A DNA stretch of 32,578 bases from Methylobacterium ajmalii (GCF_016613415.1 NZ_JACWCT010000004.1:1-32578); one strand, 5' to 3'; positions 13,934-22,965 are shown, counted from the first letter of the stretch. Numbers and translations: made by a program. Notes: generated by a model from the sequence alone, not told the origin.

Positions 13934-16900
13934 TCAACGCACTGCCTCGCACAGCGCAGGTTGCCGCACCTCCGTGACACGCACTCCCGTCGCCGCCCGG
14001 CCGAAGCGGACGTAGAGCGCCGGCAAGACCAGCAGGGTGAGCAGGGTCGCGCTGACGAGGCCGCCGATGACCACCGTCGCCAGCGGCCGTTGCACCTCGG
14101 CGCCCGTCCCCGTCGCCAGGGCCATCGGCACGAAGCCGAGGGCGGCGACCAGCGCCGTCATCACCACGGGACGCAGCCTGGTCAGCGCCCCGTCCCGGAC
14201 CGCCTCGGGGATGGCCATGCCCCCCGCAACCAGCGTCCGGATATGGTTGAGCAGCACCAGGCCGTTCAGCACCGCCACGCCCGACAGCGCGATGAACCCC
14301 ACCGCCGCCGATACCGAGAACGGCATGTCGCGGACCCACAGGGCGGCCACGCCGCCGGTCAGGGCCATCGGCACGGCGCTGAACACGATGGACGCGTCGC
14401 GCGCGGAGCCGAGCGCCCCGAGCAGAAGGATGAAGATCAGCGCGAAGGCCGCCGGCACGACCACCATCAGGCGTTGCCGGGCGGCGGTCAGGTTCTCGAA
14501 CTGACCGCCCCAGCGCACCTCGTAGCCGGCTGGCAGCCTCACCTCCGCGGCAATTCGCTCCTGCGCCTCCGCCACGAGCGAGCCGATGTCGCGACCGCGC
14601 ACGTTCGCGGTCACCACCACGCGCCGCCGCCCGTTCTCGCGGCTGACCTGGTTCGGCCCCTCCGTGAAGGTGAAGGTCGCTAGTTGGCGGAGCGGCACGC
14701 TCATGCCCATCGCTCCCGGCGCGGTCGGCACGCCGGTACCCGACCGGGCCGGAGCCGCCTGCGCGGGCGGCAGCGGGACGGGGAGGTTCTTCAGGGCCTC
14801 GACGTCTCCTCGGACGTCGTCGGCGAGGCGAACCACGATGGCGAAGCGCCGGTCGCCCTCGAACACCAGCCCGGCATCCTTGCCGCCGACGGCCGTGCCG
14901 ATGACGTCCTGCACGTCGGCCATGCTCAGGCCGCGCCGGGCGATCTCGCGCCGGTCGATCTTGATCTCAAGGAACGGCAGCCCGACCGCCTCCTCGACCT
15001 TCACGTCGGCGGCGCCCTCCAGGCTGCGCAGGATGCCGGCGATCTTACGGGCCCCCTCGACCATCGGACCGAACTCCTCGCCGAACACCTTCACGGCGAG
15101 GTCGTCGCGCACGCCGGCGATGAGCTCGTTGAAGCGCATCTGGATGGGCTGGGAAAAGCCGAGCAGCGTGCCGGGGATCAGCTTCGCCTCCGCCTCCATC
15201 CGTCCGATAAGCGCCTCTTTGCTCTCGTGCGGGTCGGGCCAGGCGCTCTGCGGCTTGAGGATGAGGTAGGCGTCGCAGGCGTTCGGCGGCATCGGGTCGG
15301 CGGCGATGTCGGGCGTGCCGCAGCGCGAGTAGACGAAGGCCACCTCCGGGAACTTGCTCATCGTCTCCTCGACGCCGAGCTGCATCGCCTGCGACTGCGT
15401 GATCGACGTCGATGGGATGCGGCGCGCCTCCATGACGATGTTCTTCTCGTCGAGCGTCGGCGTGAACTCCTGCCCTAGCCGCGTCGCCAGCGCTCCGGCG
15501 ATCCCGAGAACGACCAGCGCACCGACGATGAAGGTTATCGGTGACCGGATGGCACCGCACAGTACCGGCCGGTAGGCCGCCTTCAGGACGCGGACCAAGG
15601 CGTTGTCGCCCTCGCTGACCCGCCCGGTGACGAAGGTCGCGATCATCGCCGGGACGAAGGTGAGCGACAGCACAAACGCCGCCACGAGCGCGATCAGGAC
15701 CGTCAGCGCCATTGGCGTGAAGGTCTTGCCCTCCACGCCGGTGAAGGTCAGCAGGGGCACGTAGACCAGGATGATGATGGCCTGCCCGTAGACGCTCGGC
15801 TTGATCATCTCCTCGGCCGAGACCCGCACCGTCTCCAGCCTCTCGTCCAGGCCGAGCCGGCGTCCAAGCTCGTGTTGTCGCTCGGCGAGGTGCCGCAGGC
15901 TGTTCTCCGCGATAATGACCGCACCGTCGACGATGAGGCCGAAGTCGAGGGCGCCCAGGCTCATCAGGTTGGCGCTGATCCTCCCCGCCAGCATGCCGGT
16001 GGCCGTGAGCATCATCGTCACGGGGATGACCAGGGCGGTGATGACGGCTGCCCGTATGTTCCCCAGCGTGAGGAACAGCACCGCGATGACCAGCAGCGCG
16101 CCCTCGGCGAGGTTCCTGCCCACCGTCCGGATGGTCGCGTCGACGAGGTCGGTGCGGCTGAGGAGCGTCCGGGCCTGGATGCCGGGCGGCAGGAGCTTGT
16201 TGATCTCCCGGATCTTGGCGTCTGCGGCGGCCGAGACCGTGCGGCTGTTCTCGCCGATCAGCATCAGGGCCGTGCCCAGCACCACCTCGTGCCCGTTCTC
16301 GCTGGCCGAACCGGTCCGGAGCTCCTGTCCGATTCCGACCTCCGCGACGTCCTTCACTAGGATGGGCACCCCGGCCCGGGTCGCCACCACGATGTCCCGG
16401 ATCTGGTCGACGTTCTCGATGAGGCCGCCGGCCCGGACGACGTAGCCCTCGCCGTTGCGTTCGACGTAGTTAGCCCCGCGCGTGGCGTTGTTCGCCTCGA
16501 TGGCGCGGGTGACGTCAGCGAAGGACAGGCCGTAGCCCACGAGCTTCATCGGGTCCGGCCGGACCTGGTACTCCTTCACGAAGCCGCCGATGGCGTCGGC
16601 CCCGGCCACGCCCGGCACACTCTTCATCTGCGGCCGGATGATCCAATCCTGCACGGTCCGCAGGTAGACCGTGCGCTCGAAGTCGGACCTCAGCCGCTCG
16701 CCCTCGGGCGTCAGGTAGCTCCCGTCCGTCTGCCAGCCAGAACGGCCGTCCCTCACGGGCACGCCCTCGCCTGGGGGCAGATACTCCACCGACCACCAGT
16801 AGATCTCGCCGAGGCCGGTCGAGATCGGCCCGAGCTTCACCTCGACCCCGGGCGGAAGGGTGCCGCGCACCTCGGTCAGGCGCTCGTTGACCTGGGTCCT

Positions 16901-17218
16901 CGCGAAGTACACGTCGACCTTGTCGCTGAACACGGCCGTCAACTGGGCGAAGCCGTTGCGCGAGAAGGAGCGCATGCTTTCCAGCCCCGGCGTGCCGGCC
17001 AGCGCGCGTTCCAGCAGCACCGTGACCTGCTTCTCGATCTCGACCGGCGTCAGCGCCGGGGCGATGGCGTTGATCTGCACCTGGTTGTTGGTGACGTCGG
17101 GCACAGCGTCGATGGGCAAGCGCGCGAGCGACCACGCCCCGAAGGCGGTGGCGATGAGGGTCACCAGGATGACGGCGTAGCGGTTGGCGACGGAGAAGCC
17201 GAGGATGGAACGGATCAT
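13934..17218 (-). CDS. HME-RND heavy-metal efflux pump (CzcA/CnrA-type)
   Basis: A 1094-residue inner-membrane proton antiporter of the RND heavy-metal family. The N-terminus is diagnostic (MIRSILGFSVANRYAVILV, then LARLPIDAVPDVTNNQVQI). TM4 carries LDFGLIVDGAVIIAEN near residue 420, the divalent-metal (CzcA/CnrA) form of the proton-relay motif rather than the CusA form. The C-terminal half has GVAVLNGLVLLNHI and RLRPVVMTALVAALGFVPMA. A Pro/Ala/Gly-rich insert near residues 810-835 makes it somewhat longer than most members. The adaptor gene ends 3 nt upstream, so the two are co-translated. No outer-membrane channel gene (CzcC-like) lies nearby. Ni/Co is the likeliest substrate from the neighbouring nickel genes, but Zn or Cd cannot be excluded. 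Confidence 0.9.
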   Translation of the reverse strand: MIRSILGFSVANRYAVILVTLIATAFGAWSLARLPIDAVPDVTNNQVQINAIAPALTPVEIEKQVTVLLERALAGTPGLESMRSFSRNGFAQLTAVFSDKVDVYFARTQVNERLTEVRGTLPPGVEVKLGPISTGLGEIYWWSVEYLPPGEGVPVRDGRSGWQTDGSYLTPEGERLRSDFERTVYLRTVQDWIIRPQMKSVPGVAGADAIGGFVKEYQVRPDPMKLVGYGLSFADVTRAIEANNATRGANYVERNGEGYVVRAGGLIENVDQIRDIVVATRAGVPILVKDVAEVGIGQELRTGSASENGHEVVLGTALMLIGENSRTVSAAADAKIREINKLLPPGIQARTLLSRTDLVDATIRTVGRNLAEGALLVIAVLFLTLGNIRAAVITALVIPVTMMLTATGMLAGRISANLMSLGALDFGLIVDGAVIIAENSLRHLAERQHELGRRLGLDERLETVRVSAEEMIKPSVYGQAIIILVYVPLLTFTGVEGKTFTPMALTVLIALVAAFVLSLTFVPAMIATFVTGRVSEGDNALVRVLKAAYRPVLCGAIRSPITFIVGALVVLGIAGALATRLGQEFTPTLDEKNIVMEARRIPSTSITQSQAMQLGVEETMSKFPEVAFVYSRCGTPDIAADPMPPNACDAYLILKPQSAWPDPHESKEALIGRMEAEAKLIPGTLLGFSQPIQMRFNELIAGVRDDLAVKVFGEEFGPMVEGARKIAGILRSLEGAADVKVEEAVGLPFLEIKIDRREIARRGLSMADVQDVIGTAVGGKDAGLVFEGDRRFAIVVRLADDVRGDVEALKNLPVPLPPAQAAPARSGTGVPTAPGAMGMSVPLRQLATFTFTEGPNQVSRENGRRRVVVTANVRGRDIGSLVAEAQERIAAEVRLPAGYEVRWGGQFENLTAARQRLMVVVPAAFALIFILLLGALGSARDASIVFSAVPMALTGGVAALWVRDMPFSVSAAVGFIALSGVAVLNGLVLLNHIRTLVAGGMAIPEAVRDGALTRLRPVVMTALVAALGFVPMALATGTGAEVQRPLATVVIGGLVSATLLTLLVLPALYVRFGRAATGVRVTEVRQPALCEAVR

Positions 17219-17221
17219 GGT

Positions 17222-18451
17222 TCAGTCCTCCGCCGCGGCCTTGCCGAGCTCGGACTTGAGCGTGAACGAGTTCGCTACGACCACCGCCTGGCCGGGATCG
17301 AGCCCCTCCGTCACCTCCACGTCGTCGTCGTCCGACCGCCCGAGCTTGACCGGGCGCGCCTCGAAGCCTTCGGCCACGCGCACGAAGACGTTGGGCTTGC
17401 CCTCCAGGGTCTGGATCGCCGAGGCCGGGACGAGGACGCGCACCGGCTTCTCGGAGATGACGATCTCCGCGGCGACGAACGAGCCCGGCCGCCACGTCTC
17501 GTCAGGGTTGGCCAGTTCCGCGACGACCCTGGCCGCGCGGGTGGCTTGGTCGAGGACGGGCACGATGAAGACGATCCGGCCCTTCGCGGCCTCCCCGGTC
17601 GCCTCGGCCCGGACGGTCACGGCCTGGCCCTCGCGCACGAGCGGCATGTCGCCGGGACTGACCGCGAGGTCGATCCAGACCTTCGACAGGTCGACGACCG
17701 AGTAGAGCTCGGTCTCCAGGTTGTCCCGTCCGACCGCGGCCCCGGGGTCGACGCGGCGCTCGACGATCTTGCCCGCGATGGGCGAGCGGATCTCCTGACG
17801 CTCGAACTGAGCCTCCGGCTGCTTCGGCAGGGCGTCGATCTCGGCTTGGCTGAGGCCCAGGAAGGTCAGCTTGCGCCGGGCGGCGTCCTCCTTGACCTTG
17901 AGGTCCTGGTAGCTGGCCTGCGAGCGCAGGTACTGCTGCTCGGACGAGATGCGCTTGTCCCAAAGCTCCTTGTCGCGCTCGTAGAGCGTCTTCTGCAGGG
18001 CGGCCGAGACCCGCGCCGCCAGGTACTCGCCCTTGGTCTCGGCGATCTCGCGGCTGTCGAGCAGCGCCACGACCTCGCCCTTCGCGACCGTGTCGCCGAG
18101 CCCCTTGCGCAGTTCGACGACCGTCCCGGTGGTCTTGACCGCGATGCGGGCGGTCAGGTTGGCGCTCGGGATGACGGTGCCCGGCACGTGCAGGTGGCGC
18201 GAGAGGCTGCCTCCGCCGACCGTGCCCGTCCGAATCCCCGCCTTGGCGATCTGGTCGTCCGTCAGCGCGACGAGGCCGGGCCTCTCCGGCTCGCCCTTGG
18301 CCGCCGGAAGAGGCTCTGGCTTGGCGGGAGCGTTCCCGCCCTTGGTGGGGGACAGCATCGCGCGGACGGCCTCGGGAGCCCCGGGCCACCAGGTCGCGAT
18401 CAGGAAGCCGCCGGCGACGGCCAGCAGCACGGGTATGAGGCGTTTGAGCAT
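17222..18451 (-). CDS. RND periplasmic adaptor (CzcB/CnrB-type membrane fusion protein)
   Basis: A 409-residue protein anchored by an N-terminal hydrophobic segment (LKRLIPVLLAVAGGFLIATWW), followed by a Pro/Lys-rich spacer. Adaptor domains follow in order: a lipoyl half (VPGTVIPSANLTARIAVKTTG, VVELRKGLGDTVAKGEVVALL), an alpha-hairpin (about 125-195, with QYLRSQASYQDLKVKEDAARR), the second lipoyl half (EIRSPIAGKIVERRVDPGAAVG), a beta-barrel (WIDLAVSPGDMPLVREGQAV) and a membrane-proximal domain (RVLVPASAIQTLEGKPNVFVR). It connects the RND pump to an outer-membrane channel. It has no His-rich metal-binding N-terminus of the kind seen in some CzcB proteins. It forms an operon with the RND gene. 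Confidence 0.9.
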   Translation of the reverse strand: MLKRLIPVLLAVAGGFLIATWWPGAPEAVRAMLSPTKGGNAPAKPEPLPAAKGEPERPGLVALTDDQIAKAGIRTGTVGGGSLSRHLHVPGTVIPSANLTARIAVKTTGTVVELRKGLGDTVAKGEVVALLDSREIAETKGEYLAARVSAALQKTLYERDKELWDKRISSEQQYLRSQASYQDLKVKEDAARRKLTFLGLSQAEIDALPKQPEAQFERQEIRSPIAGKIVERRVDPGAAVGRDNLETELYSVVDLSKVWIDLAVSPGDMPLVREGQAVTVRAEATGEAAKGRIVFIVPVLDQATRAARVVAELANPDETWRPGSFVAAEIVISEKPVRVLVPASAIQTLEGKPNVFVRVAEGFEARPVKLGRSDDDDVEVTEGLDPGQAVVVANSFTLKSELGKAAAED

Positions 18452-18522
18452 GTCGATGCCATGGCGGCGTGCCGCGCACCTGCGCGGAGCCGTGGTTCGA
18501 GGAAAGGGCGAGGTGAGCGGCC

Positions 18523-18834
18523 TCAGGCCCTCGGTGGCTCGAACGGCCCCTCGGCAGCGCCGCCGAAGCGGCAGGCATCGTCCGCGCAGGTGAATGGTCG
18601 CGCCACCGAGGCCCGGCCGGCCGCGGGAGCCTCGGCCGCGGTCGGCATGACACCCTGCGCGTGCGATTGCGTGTGGTGGATCAACTCGTCGGCATCCTGG
18701 TGGTCGGTCGCATGATCCTGCACCGCCGTCGACGGCATGGCGTGCGCGACGGGACCCGTCGCCTCGTGCCGGCCATGGGCGAGCAGCGGCAGCACCGTCA
18801 CCGCCGACAGCAGCAACGCCACGGCCATCGTCAT
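18523..18834 (-). CDS. Small exported His-rich protein ahead of the RND operon
   Basis: A 103-residue protein from the ATG at 18834; a TTG at 18900 would add 22 basic residues. It starts with a signal peptide (MTMAVALLLSAVTVLPLLAHG). The mature chain is rich in His and Asp (AVQDHATDHQDADELIHHTQSHAQG) and ends with a Cys pair (FTCADDACRFGG). It resembles, in size and position only, the small periplasmic CzcI/CnrX-type proteins at the head of HME-RND operons; no family match is claimed. Metal binding in the periplasm or metal sensing is the reasonable inference. It reads into the adaptor gene 71 nt downstream. Confidence 0.55.
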   Translation of the reverse strand: MTMAVALLLSAVTVLPLLAHGRHEATGPVAHAMPSTAVQDHATDHQDADELIHHTQSHAQGVMPTAAEAPAAGRASVARPFTCADDACRFGGAAEGPFEPPRA

Positions 18835-18916
18835 GAGACGCCGCCCGAATGACACCCGATCCAATCTCCCCGTCGAGCCGTGGTCCGACCGACGCGTCAA
18901 ATACCCTTCCCTTATC

Positions 18917-18932
18917 CTATCCAGGAGGATAG
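18917..18932. promoter_or_regulatory. Palindrome overlapping the ribosome-binding site of the nreA-like gene
   Basis: CTATCC (18917-18922) and GGATAG (18927-18932) flank AGGA. The AGGAGG at 18923-18928 that could serve as ribosome-binding site, 13 nt before the ATG at 18942, is inside the palindrome. It lies between the divergent nreA-like gene and the RND unit and is a candidate operator for both. Confidence 0.4.
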
Positions 18933-18941
18933 CATGTCAAC

Positions 18942-19214
18942 ATGGAACACGTGCACGCCTCCCACCCGGACATCGTCAAGCGCCTCAAGCGCGCACACGG
19001 CCACCTCGCCGGTGTCATCGCGATGATCGACGAGGGCCGGCCCTGCCTCGACCTCGCCCAGCAACTCCAAGCGGTCGAGAGCGCCATCGCCAACGCGAAG
19101 CGCACCCTGATCGAGGACCACATGGAGCACTGCATCGGCGACGGCGTCGCCGACGGCGGCAAAACGGCCAGGGCCGCGCTCGCCGAGTTCAAGGCGCTGG
19201 CGAAGTACCTGTGA
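18942..19214 (+). CDS. CsoR/RcnR-family metal sensor (NreA/InrS-like)
   Basis: A 90-residue helical repressor of the DUF156 family, different from the one at 12419. Its sensor positions are His3 (with His5 and His8), Cys35 (GRPCLDLAQQL), His60 and Cys64 (EDHMEHCIGDG). The set H-C-H-C is the one described for the cyanobacterial nickel sensor InrS, and differs from copper CsoR in having the N-terminal His. The gene overlaps the ribosome-binding site of the downstream MFS exporter gene, mirroring nreA-nreB. Nickel sensing is the best inference; copper remains possible because C-H-C is shared with CsoR. Confidence 0.78.
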   Translation: MEHVHASHPDIVKRLKRAHGHLAGVIAMIDEGRPCLDLAQQLQAVESAIANAKRTLIEDHMEHCIGDGVADGGKTARAALAEFKALAKYL

Positions 19215-19224
19215 GGGGTGCCCG

Positions 19225-20556
19225 ATGCTGAGCGTCCTCGCAAACCGGACCTACCGCCACCTGTTCGCCGCGCAGGTCGTCGCCCTGATCGGCACCGGCC
19301 TGCTGACGGTCGCCCTCGGGCTCCTGGCCTATCGCCTCGCCAAGGCCGAGGCCGGTGCGGTGCTCGGCACGGCGCTGGCCATCAAGATGGTCGCCTACGT
19401 GCTGGTCGCGCCGGTGGCGAACGCCTTCACCGGGCAGTTGCCGCGCCGCGCCTTCCTGGTGACGACCGACCTTGTGAGGGCCGCCGTCGCCCTGATCCTG
19501 CCCTTCGTCGACCAGATCTGGCAGGTCTACGTCCTCGTCTTCGTGCTCCAGTCCTGCTCGGCCGCCTTCACCCCGACCTTCCAGGCAACCATTCCCGACA
19601 TCCTGCCGGAGGAGCGCGACTACACCCGGGCGCTCTCCCTCTCGCGGCTGGCCTACGACCTGGAGAACCTGCTCAGCCCGGCGCTCGCCGCCATCCTTCT
19701 GACGGTGATCAACTTCCACTGGCTGTTCGGCGGCACGGTCGTCGGTTTCCTATGCTCGGCGGCGCTCGTCGTGTCTGTCGGCCTACCGAGCCCGAAGCCG
19801 ACCGAGCGCCGCGGGATCTACGAACGGACCACCCGCGGCCTCCGCATCTACCTCGCGACGCCGCGCCTGCGGGGCCTCCTCGCCCTGAACCTCGCGGTGT
19901 CGGCGGCCGGCTCTATGGTCATCGTCAACACGGTCGTGATCGTGCAGGCCATCCTGCACCGGCCCCAGAACGACGTCGCGGTCGCGCTCGGCCTGTTCGG
20001 CGGTGGCTCGATGGTCGCGGCTCTTCTGCTGCCGCGGGTGCTCGACCGGCTGCCGGACCGGACCGTGATGCTGCCGGCGGCGGCCCTCCTCGGCGTCGTG
20101 CTGCTCGCCTTCGCCGCAACGACCTGGGGCGGCGTGATCGGCTGGCCGATGCTGCTCGCCACATGGCTGGTTCTCGGGATCGGTTACTCGGCCGCTCAGA
20201 CCCCGACCGGGCGGCTCCTCCGGCGCTCGGCCACGACCGAGGACCGGCCCGCGGTGTTCGCGGCTCAGTTCGCCCTGTCGCACGTCGCCTGGCTCGTCAC
20301 CTATCCGCTGGCGGGCTGGCTTGGAGCCGAGGCCGGCATGCCGGTCACGCTCGCGGTGCTGGGCGTGCTCACCCTAGCGGCCATCGCGGCGGCGGCCGTG
20401 CTGTGGCCCGCCTCGGACCCGGACGTCGTCGAGCATGCACACGCCGACCTCGGGCCAGACCATCCGCACCTGGACGGCGCCGCGGCACGGCGGCACGCCC
20501 ACGCCTTCGTCATCGACGACCTGCACCAGCGCTGGCCGGCGCACCGCCCTGGATAA
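19225..20556 (+). CDS. nreB: MFS nickel exporter (NreB/NrsD-like)
   Basis: A 443-residue major facilitator protein with about 12 membrane segments. It starts LANRTYRHLFAAQVVALIGTGLLTVAL, the usual MFS_3 opening, and has FTPTFQATIPDILPEERDYTRALSLSRLAYDLENLLSP in loop 4-5. The last 45 residues are hydrophilic and His-rich (VVEHAHADLGPDHPHLDG, RRHAHAFVIDDLHQRW), as in NreB and NrsD nickel exporters, where the His tail binds metal. It starts 10 nt after the sensor gene, with GAGGGG upstream. It exports Ni(II) by proton exchange in studied relatives. Confidence 0.85.
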   Translation: MLSVLANRTYRHLFAAQVVALIGTGLLTVALGLLAYRLAKAEAGAVLGTALAIKMVAYVLVAPVANAFTGQLPRRAFLVTTDLVRAAVALILPFVDQIWQVYVLVFVLQSCSAAFTPTFQATIPDILPEERDYTRALSLSRLAYDLENLLSPALAAILLTVINFHWLFGGTVVGFLCSAALVVSVGLPSPKPTERRGIYERTTRGLRIYLATPRLRGLLALNLAVSAAGSMVIVNTVVIVQAILHRPQNDVAVALGLFGGGSMVAALLLPRVLDRLPDRTVMLPAAALLGVVLLAFAATTWGGVIGWPMLLATWLVLGIGYSAAQTPTGRLLRRSATTEDRPAVFAAQFALSHVAWLVTYPLAGWLGAEAGMPVTLAVLGVLTLAAIAAAAVLWPASDPDVVEHAHADLGPDHPHLDGAAARRHAHAFVIDDLHQRWPAHRPG

Positions 20557-20901
20557 GGATGGCGAGGCGCCTGACCGCCCTGCTCCCGTTCGCATTTGGG
20601 TGGGGGCCGTCCGCTTATCCGACGAAGCGGCTCGGAAGCGGACCAGCCGGTCACGGCCATTTCCAGTCAATTGCCGAGCGTCTGCTTTTGTCGGACCTGC
20701 TCCCTAAACCGGAACAGCTGCAATCCACCCGATTTAGCCGTCCGATTATCGTTTGGAAGGTCCGCTGCGAAGCCGCGTATCTGACATGACAATAGCCCAC
20801 CAAGGAATTCGCAAAATTTTCACATAAACGAGCCGGCCTAGTTTCTGTAGAAGCCGTGTGGAAGGTCGCTGCATAGCCAAAACAGCGTGCCGATTTCATT
20901 T
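20557..20901. other. Non-coding stretch between nreB and the recombinase gene
   Basis: About 345 bases with no supported gene. From 20600 to 20770 it contains words such as CCGTCCGC and GCGGACC, similar to the debris at 6463-6750 on the other side of the metal island. The two convergent genes meet here, but no strong hairpin is evident. If the recombinase has an att site it could lie here; none is recognisable with one end only. Confidence 0.4.
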
Positions 20902-22965
20902 TCAGGCAGTCAGTTGCCGTCGAGTATCAGATACCCGATGTGGTTCGCCGGTGCGCGCGGCCTCGGTCATTTTCTCGATGTTAATTGGTAAGATGAGACG
21001 ATCAATAACGTCTTTAAGTTTGATCAAGGCCTGACCTTTGTAATAACGCTCCATTTCAGACCGTCTGGTCTTGCTCTCGTGGCCAATCACCTCCTCCACA
21101 AAGTTCGGCTGAGCACCTGCGTTTATGATGAGCGTGGTCGCCGAATGTCGAAATGAGTGGAACGTGACGTCAGCACGTACACCGTGGTACGATTTAAAGC
21201 GCTGAAACCACTTCCCGAAGGCGCTGCCGTATGGCGAGTTCTCTCCATCATTGAGAGTATCCGTCTTCTCGGCGCCAGCCTCACCCTCAGGGAGGAGCAA
21301 TTCATTCTCTTCTCGTCCCTCCACCAATGCCTCAATCAACCCGAGACTCAGCAGATTCTGATGGAGAGGGACCCATCGGGCGCTTCCTCCGGCTTTCAGG
21401 TCAAGAGTCGGATCCTTGAGATTGAAATGCCAGATTCCTGTCTCCTTGTGTCGTACGACGTGTCGTACCCGGAGTTGGAATATTTCACCGCGTCGCATGC
21501 CGCTGTGGCAGCCGATGAGGATGCCCCAGTAGCGTTCGTCACGTAGGACGTGCGGACCCGGCTTCTTCCAGCTTCGGCGACTGCGAATTCCGAAAAACAA
21601 ATCTGCATTCAGCACGGCCGCGAGTTCGTCACTGTTCCACGCCGGCCGCTCGTCCCGAGCGCTGTGATGCCGACCTCGGACGCGGCTCATGTTGATGTGC
21701 AGACCGTCGAAGATCGACGGCGTACCCTTGGGAACGACTTCGTTGACCTGAGCCCATGGCCAGATGCCCGACAAGGCCGCAAGGTGCCGGTTGAAGGTCT
21801 GAGGCTTCAGGCGATCGATGTCCGCCTTACCGTTGCAATGCTCGATCAGGCCGCGGATGCCGCTTCGGCGCTGAATGTCACGCCACTCAACGCACTTGTC
21901 GTATTTCCCAGGAAGGCTGAGCAGAGCACGCCTGAACTCTGCGGCATCGGCGGGTCCATAGGCCTCGAGCGGCTTGTCGCCACATATCTCGACGAAAAGA
22001 CGCCCTGTCGACTGGGCTTGGCGAGCAATAGCCTCTTTCCATTCGTTGTGTCTGACGCGATCGTCGCTATAGGCGGTCCAAATCTCGCTGAACAATCTCT
22101 CAGATTGATGCGCCATCTTTTTCGTTGGCGCATCGGACCGAGTGGGCGGGTTAGGAACAATCGGACGATGGGCGACCGCGTGCAGGGGGTGATGAGGCCT
22201 GACGACGTCGCGCAGATAGGCCAGTTTCTGCTCAGCGATCGTGATTTCGGCGTCGAGTAGCGCGCGGCAGAGCGCGTATTCCTGAGTGGGGGTGTCGAGG
22301 TCGATCTCGTTGCGTAAGGCGAGTTCCTGTGCCGCGCTGCGAACGGATGTGAATTTGTTGAGTGACCGGTCGCGCTTTAGGCCGTCCAGTCGGCACTGAT
22401 AGAGGAACTCCCATTCGGCCGGATCATTGAGGGTCCCCCTCGGACAGTCTCCGACGAAATCGCTGCCATCGGCTATTCCGTCTTCAAGCATCGCGCTGTC
22501 GACACCAGGAAGGTCGTCGATCTTGGGGTAGTGCCCGATAGCCGTTATGAGGCCTTCGTGCTTCAGAGATTCGGAGTCTAAGTACTGCTCCGCGAGCCGG
22601 GCGATATCGGCGCGCGTGAGCGATCGGTTGAAACGGACGAGGGTGAACAAGGTCTCTGTCCCATCCCACAAGCGTTGCGCCATCCGTCGGGCCTCGCCCG
22701 GCGTGGCTTGGCCGAGCGAGCGCAGGATCTCGCGCTGACCGAACCTCTGACGCAGGTCATGGGGGATGATACGGCGAAAAAAGACCGTTTGTCGGCGACG
22801 GCGGAGGTGGGTGCGGGGCAAGGCAGGAATCCCTGCCGTCCAGACAAGTGGACCTCCCGAGTGGACCTGGACGGAGCGGTCGGCCCGGGCGGGTCCGAAA
22901 ACAGCCGGAGAATCAACGGTCGGCTGAGAATCTTGAGACTTTGGCTGGGGCGCCAGGATTCTCAC
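20902..22965 (-). CDS. Long tyrosine recombinase/integrase
   Basis: A 687-residue site-specific recombinase. The N-terminal part has RRRRQTVFFRRIIPHDLRQRF, an opening shared by integrases with a DUF6538-type N-terminus, then a long helical region (to about 420). The C-terminal catalytic domain shows the expected residues: Arg in HSGMRRGEIFQLRVRHV (R491/R492), HSFRH (H603, R606), VIGHES (H629) and the nucleophile in MERYYKG (Y641 or Y642). It is about 300 residues longer than phage integrases. The catalytic set is complete, so it should be active. It lies at the right edge of the metal island and may have brought it in. The start is uncertain by some 30-50 residues. Confidence 0.9.
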   Translation of the reverse strand: MRILAPQPKSQDSQPTVDSPAVFGPARADRSVQVHSGGPLVWTAGIPALPRTHLRRRRQTVFFRRIIPHDLRQRFGQREILRSLGQATPGEARRMAQRLWDGTETLFTLVRFNRSLTRADIARLAEQYLDSESLKHEGLITAIGHYPKIDDLPGVDSAMLEDGIADGSDFVGDCPRGTLNDPAEWEFLYQCRLDGLKRDRSLNKFTSVRSAAQELALRNEIDLDTPTQEYALCRALLDAEITIAEQKLAYLRDVVRPHHPLHAVAHRPIVPNPPTRSDAPTKKMAHQSERLFSEIWTAYSDDRVRHNEWKEAIARQAQSTGRLFVEICGDKPLEAYGPADAAEFRRALLSLPGKYDKCVEWRDIQRRSGIRGLIEHCNGKADIDRLKPQTFNRHLAALSGIWPWAQVNEVVPKGTPSIFDGLHINMSRVRGRHHSARDERPAWNSDELAAVLNADLFFGIRSRRSWKKPGPHVLRDERYWGILIGCHSGMRRGEIFQLRVRHVVRHKETGIWHFNLKDPTLDLKAGGSARWVPLHQNLLSLGLIEALVEGREENELLLPEGEAGAEKTDTLNDGENSPYGSAFGKWFQRFKSYHGVRADVTFHSFRHSATTLIINAGAQPNFVEEVIGHESKTRRSEMERYYKGQALIKLKDVIDRLILPINIEKMTEAARTGEPHRVSDTRRQLTA

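Noticed and set aside
20557..20901. tRNA or attachment site next to the recombinase
   Set aside because: No tRNA cloverleaf or tRNA 3' end sequence is visible, and without the other end an att core cannot be defined.
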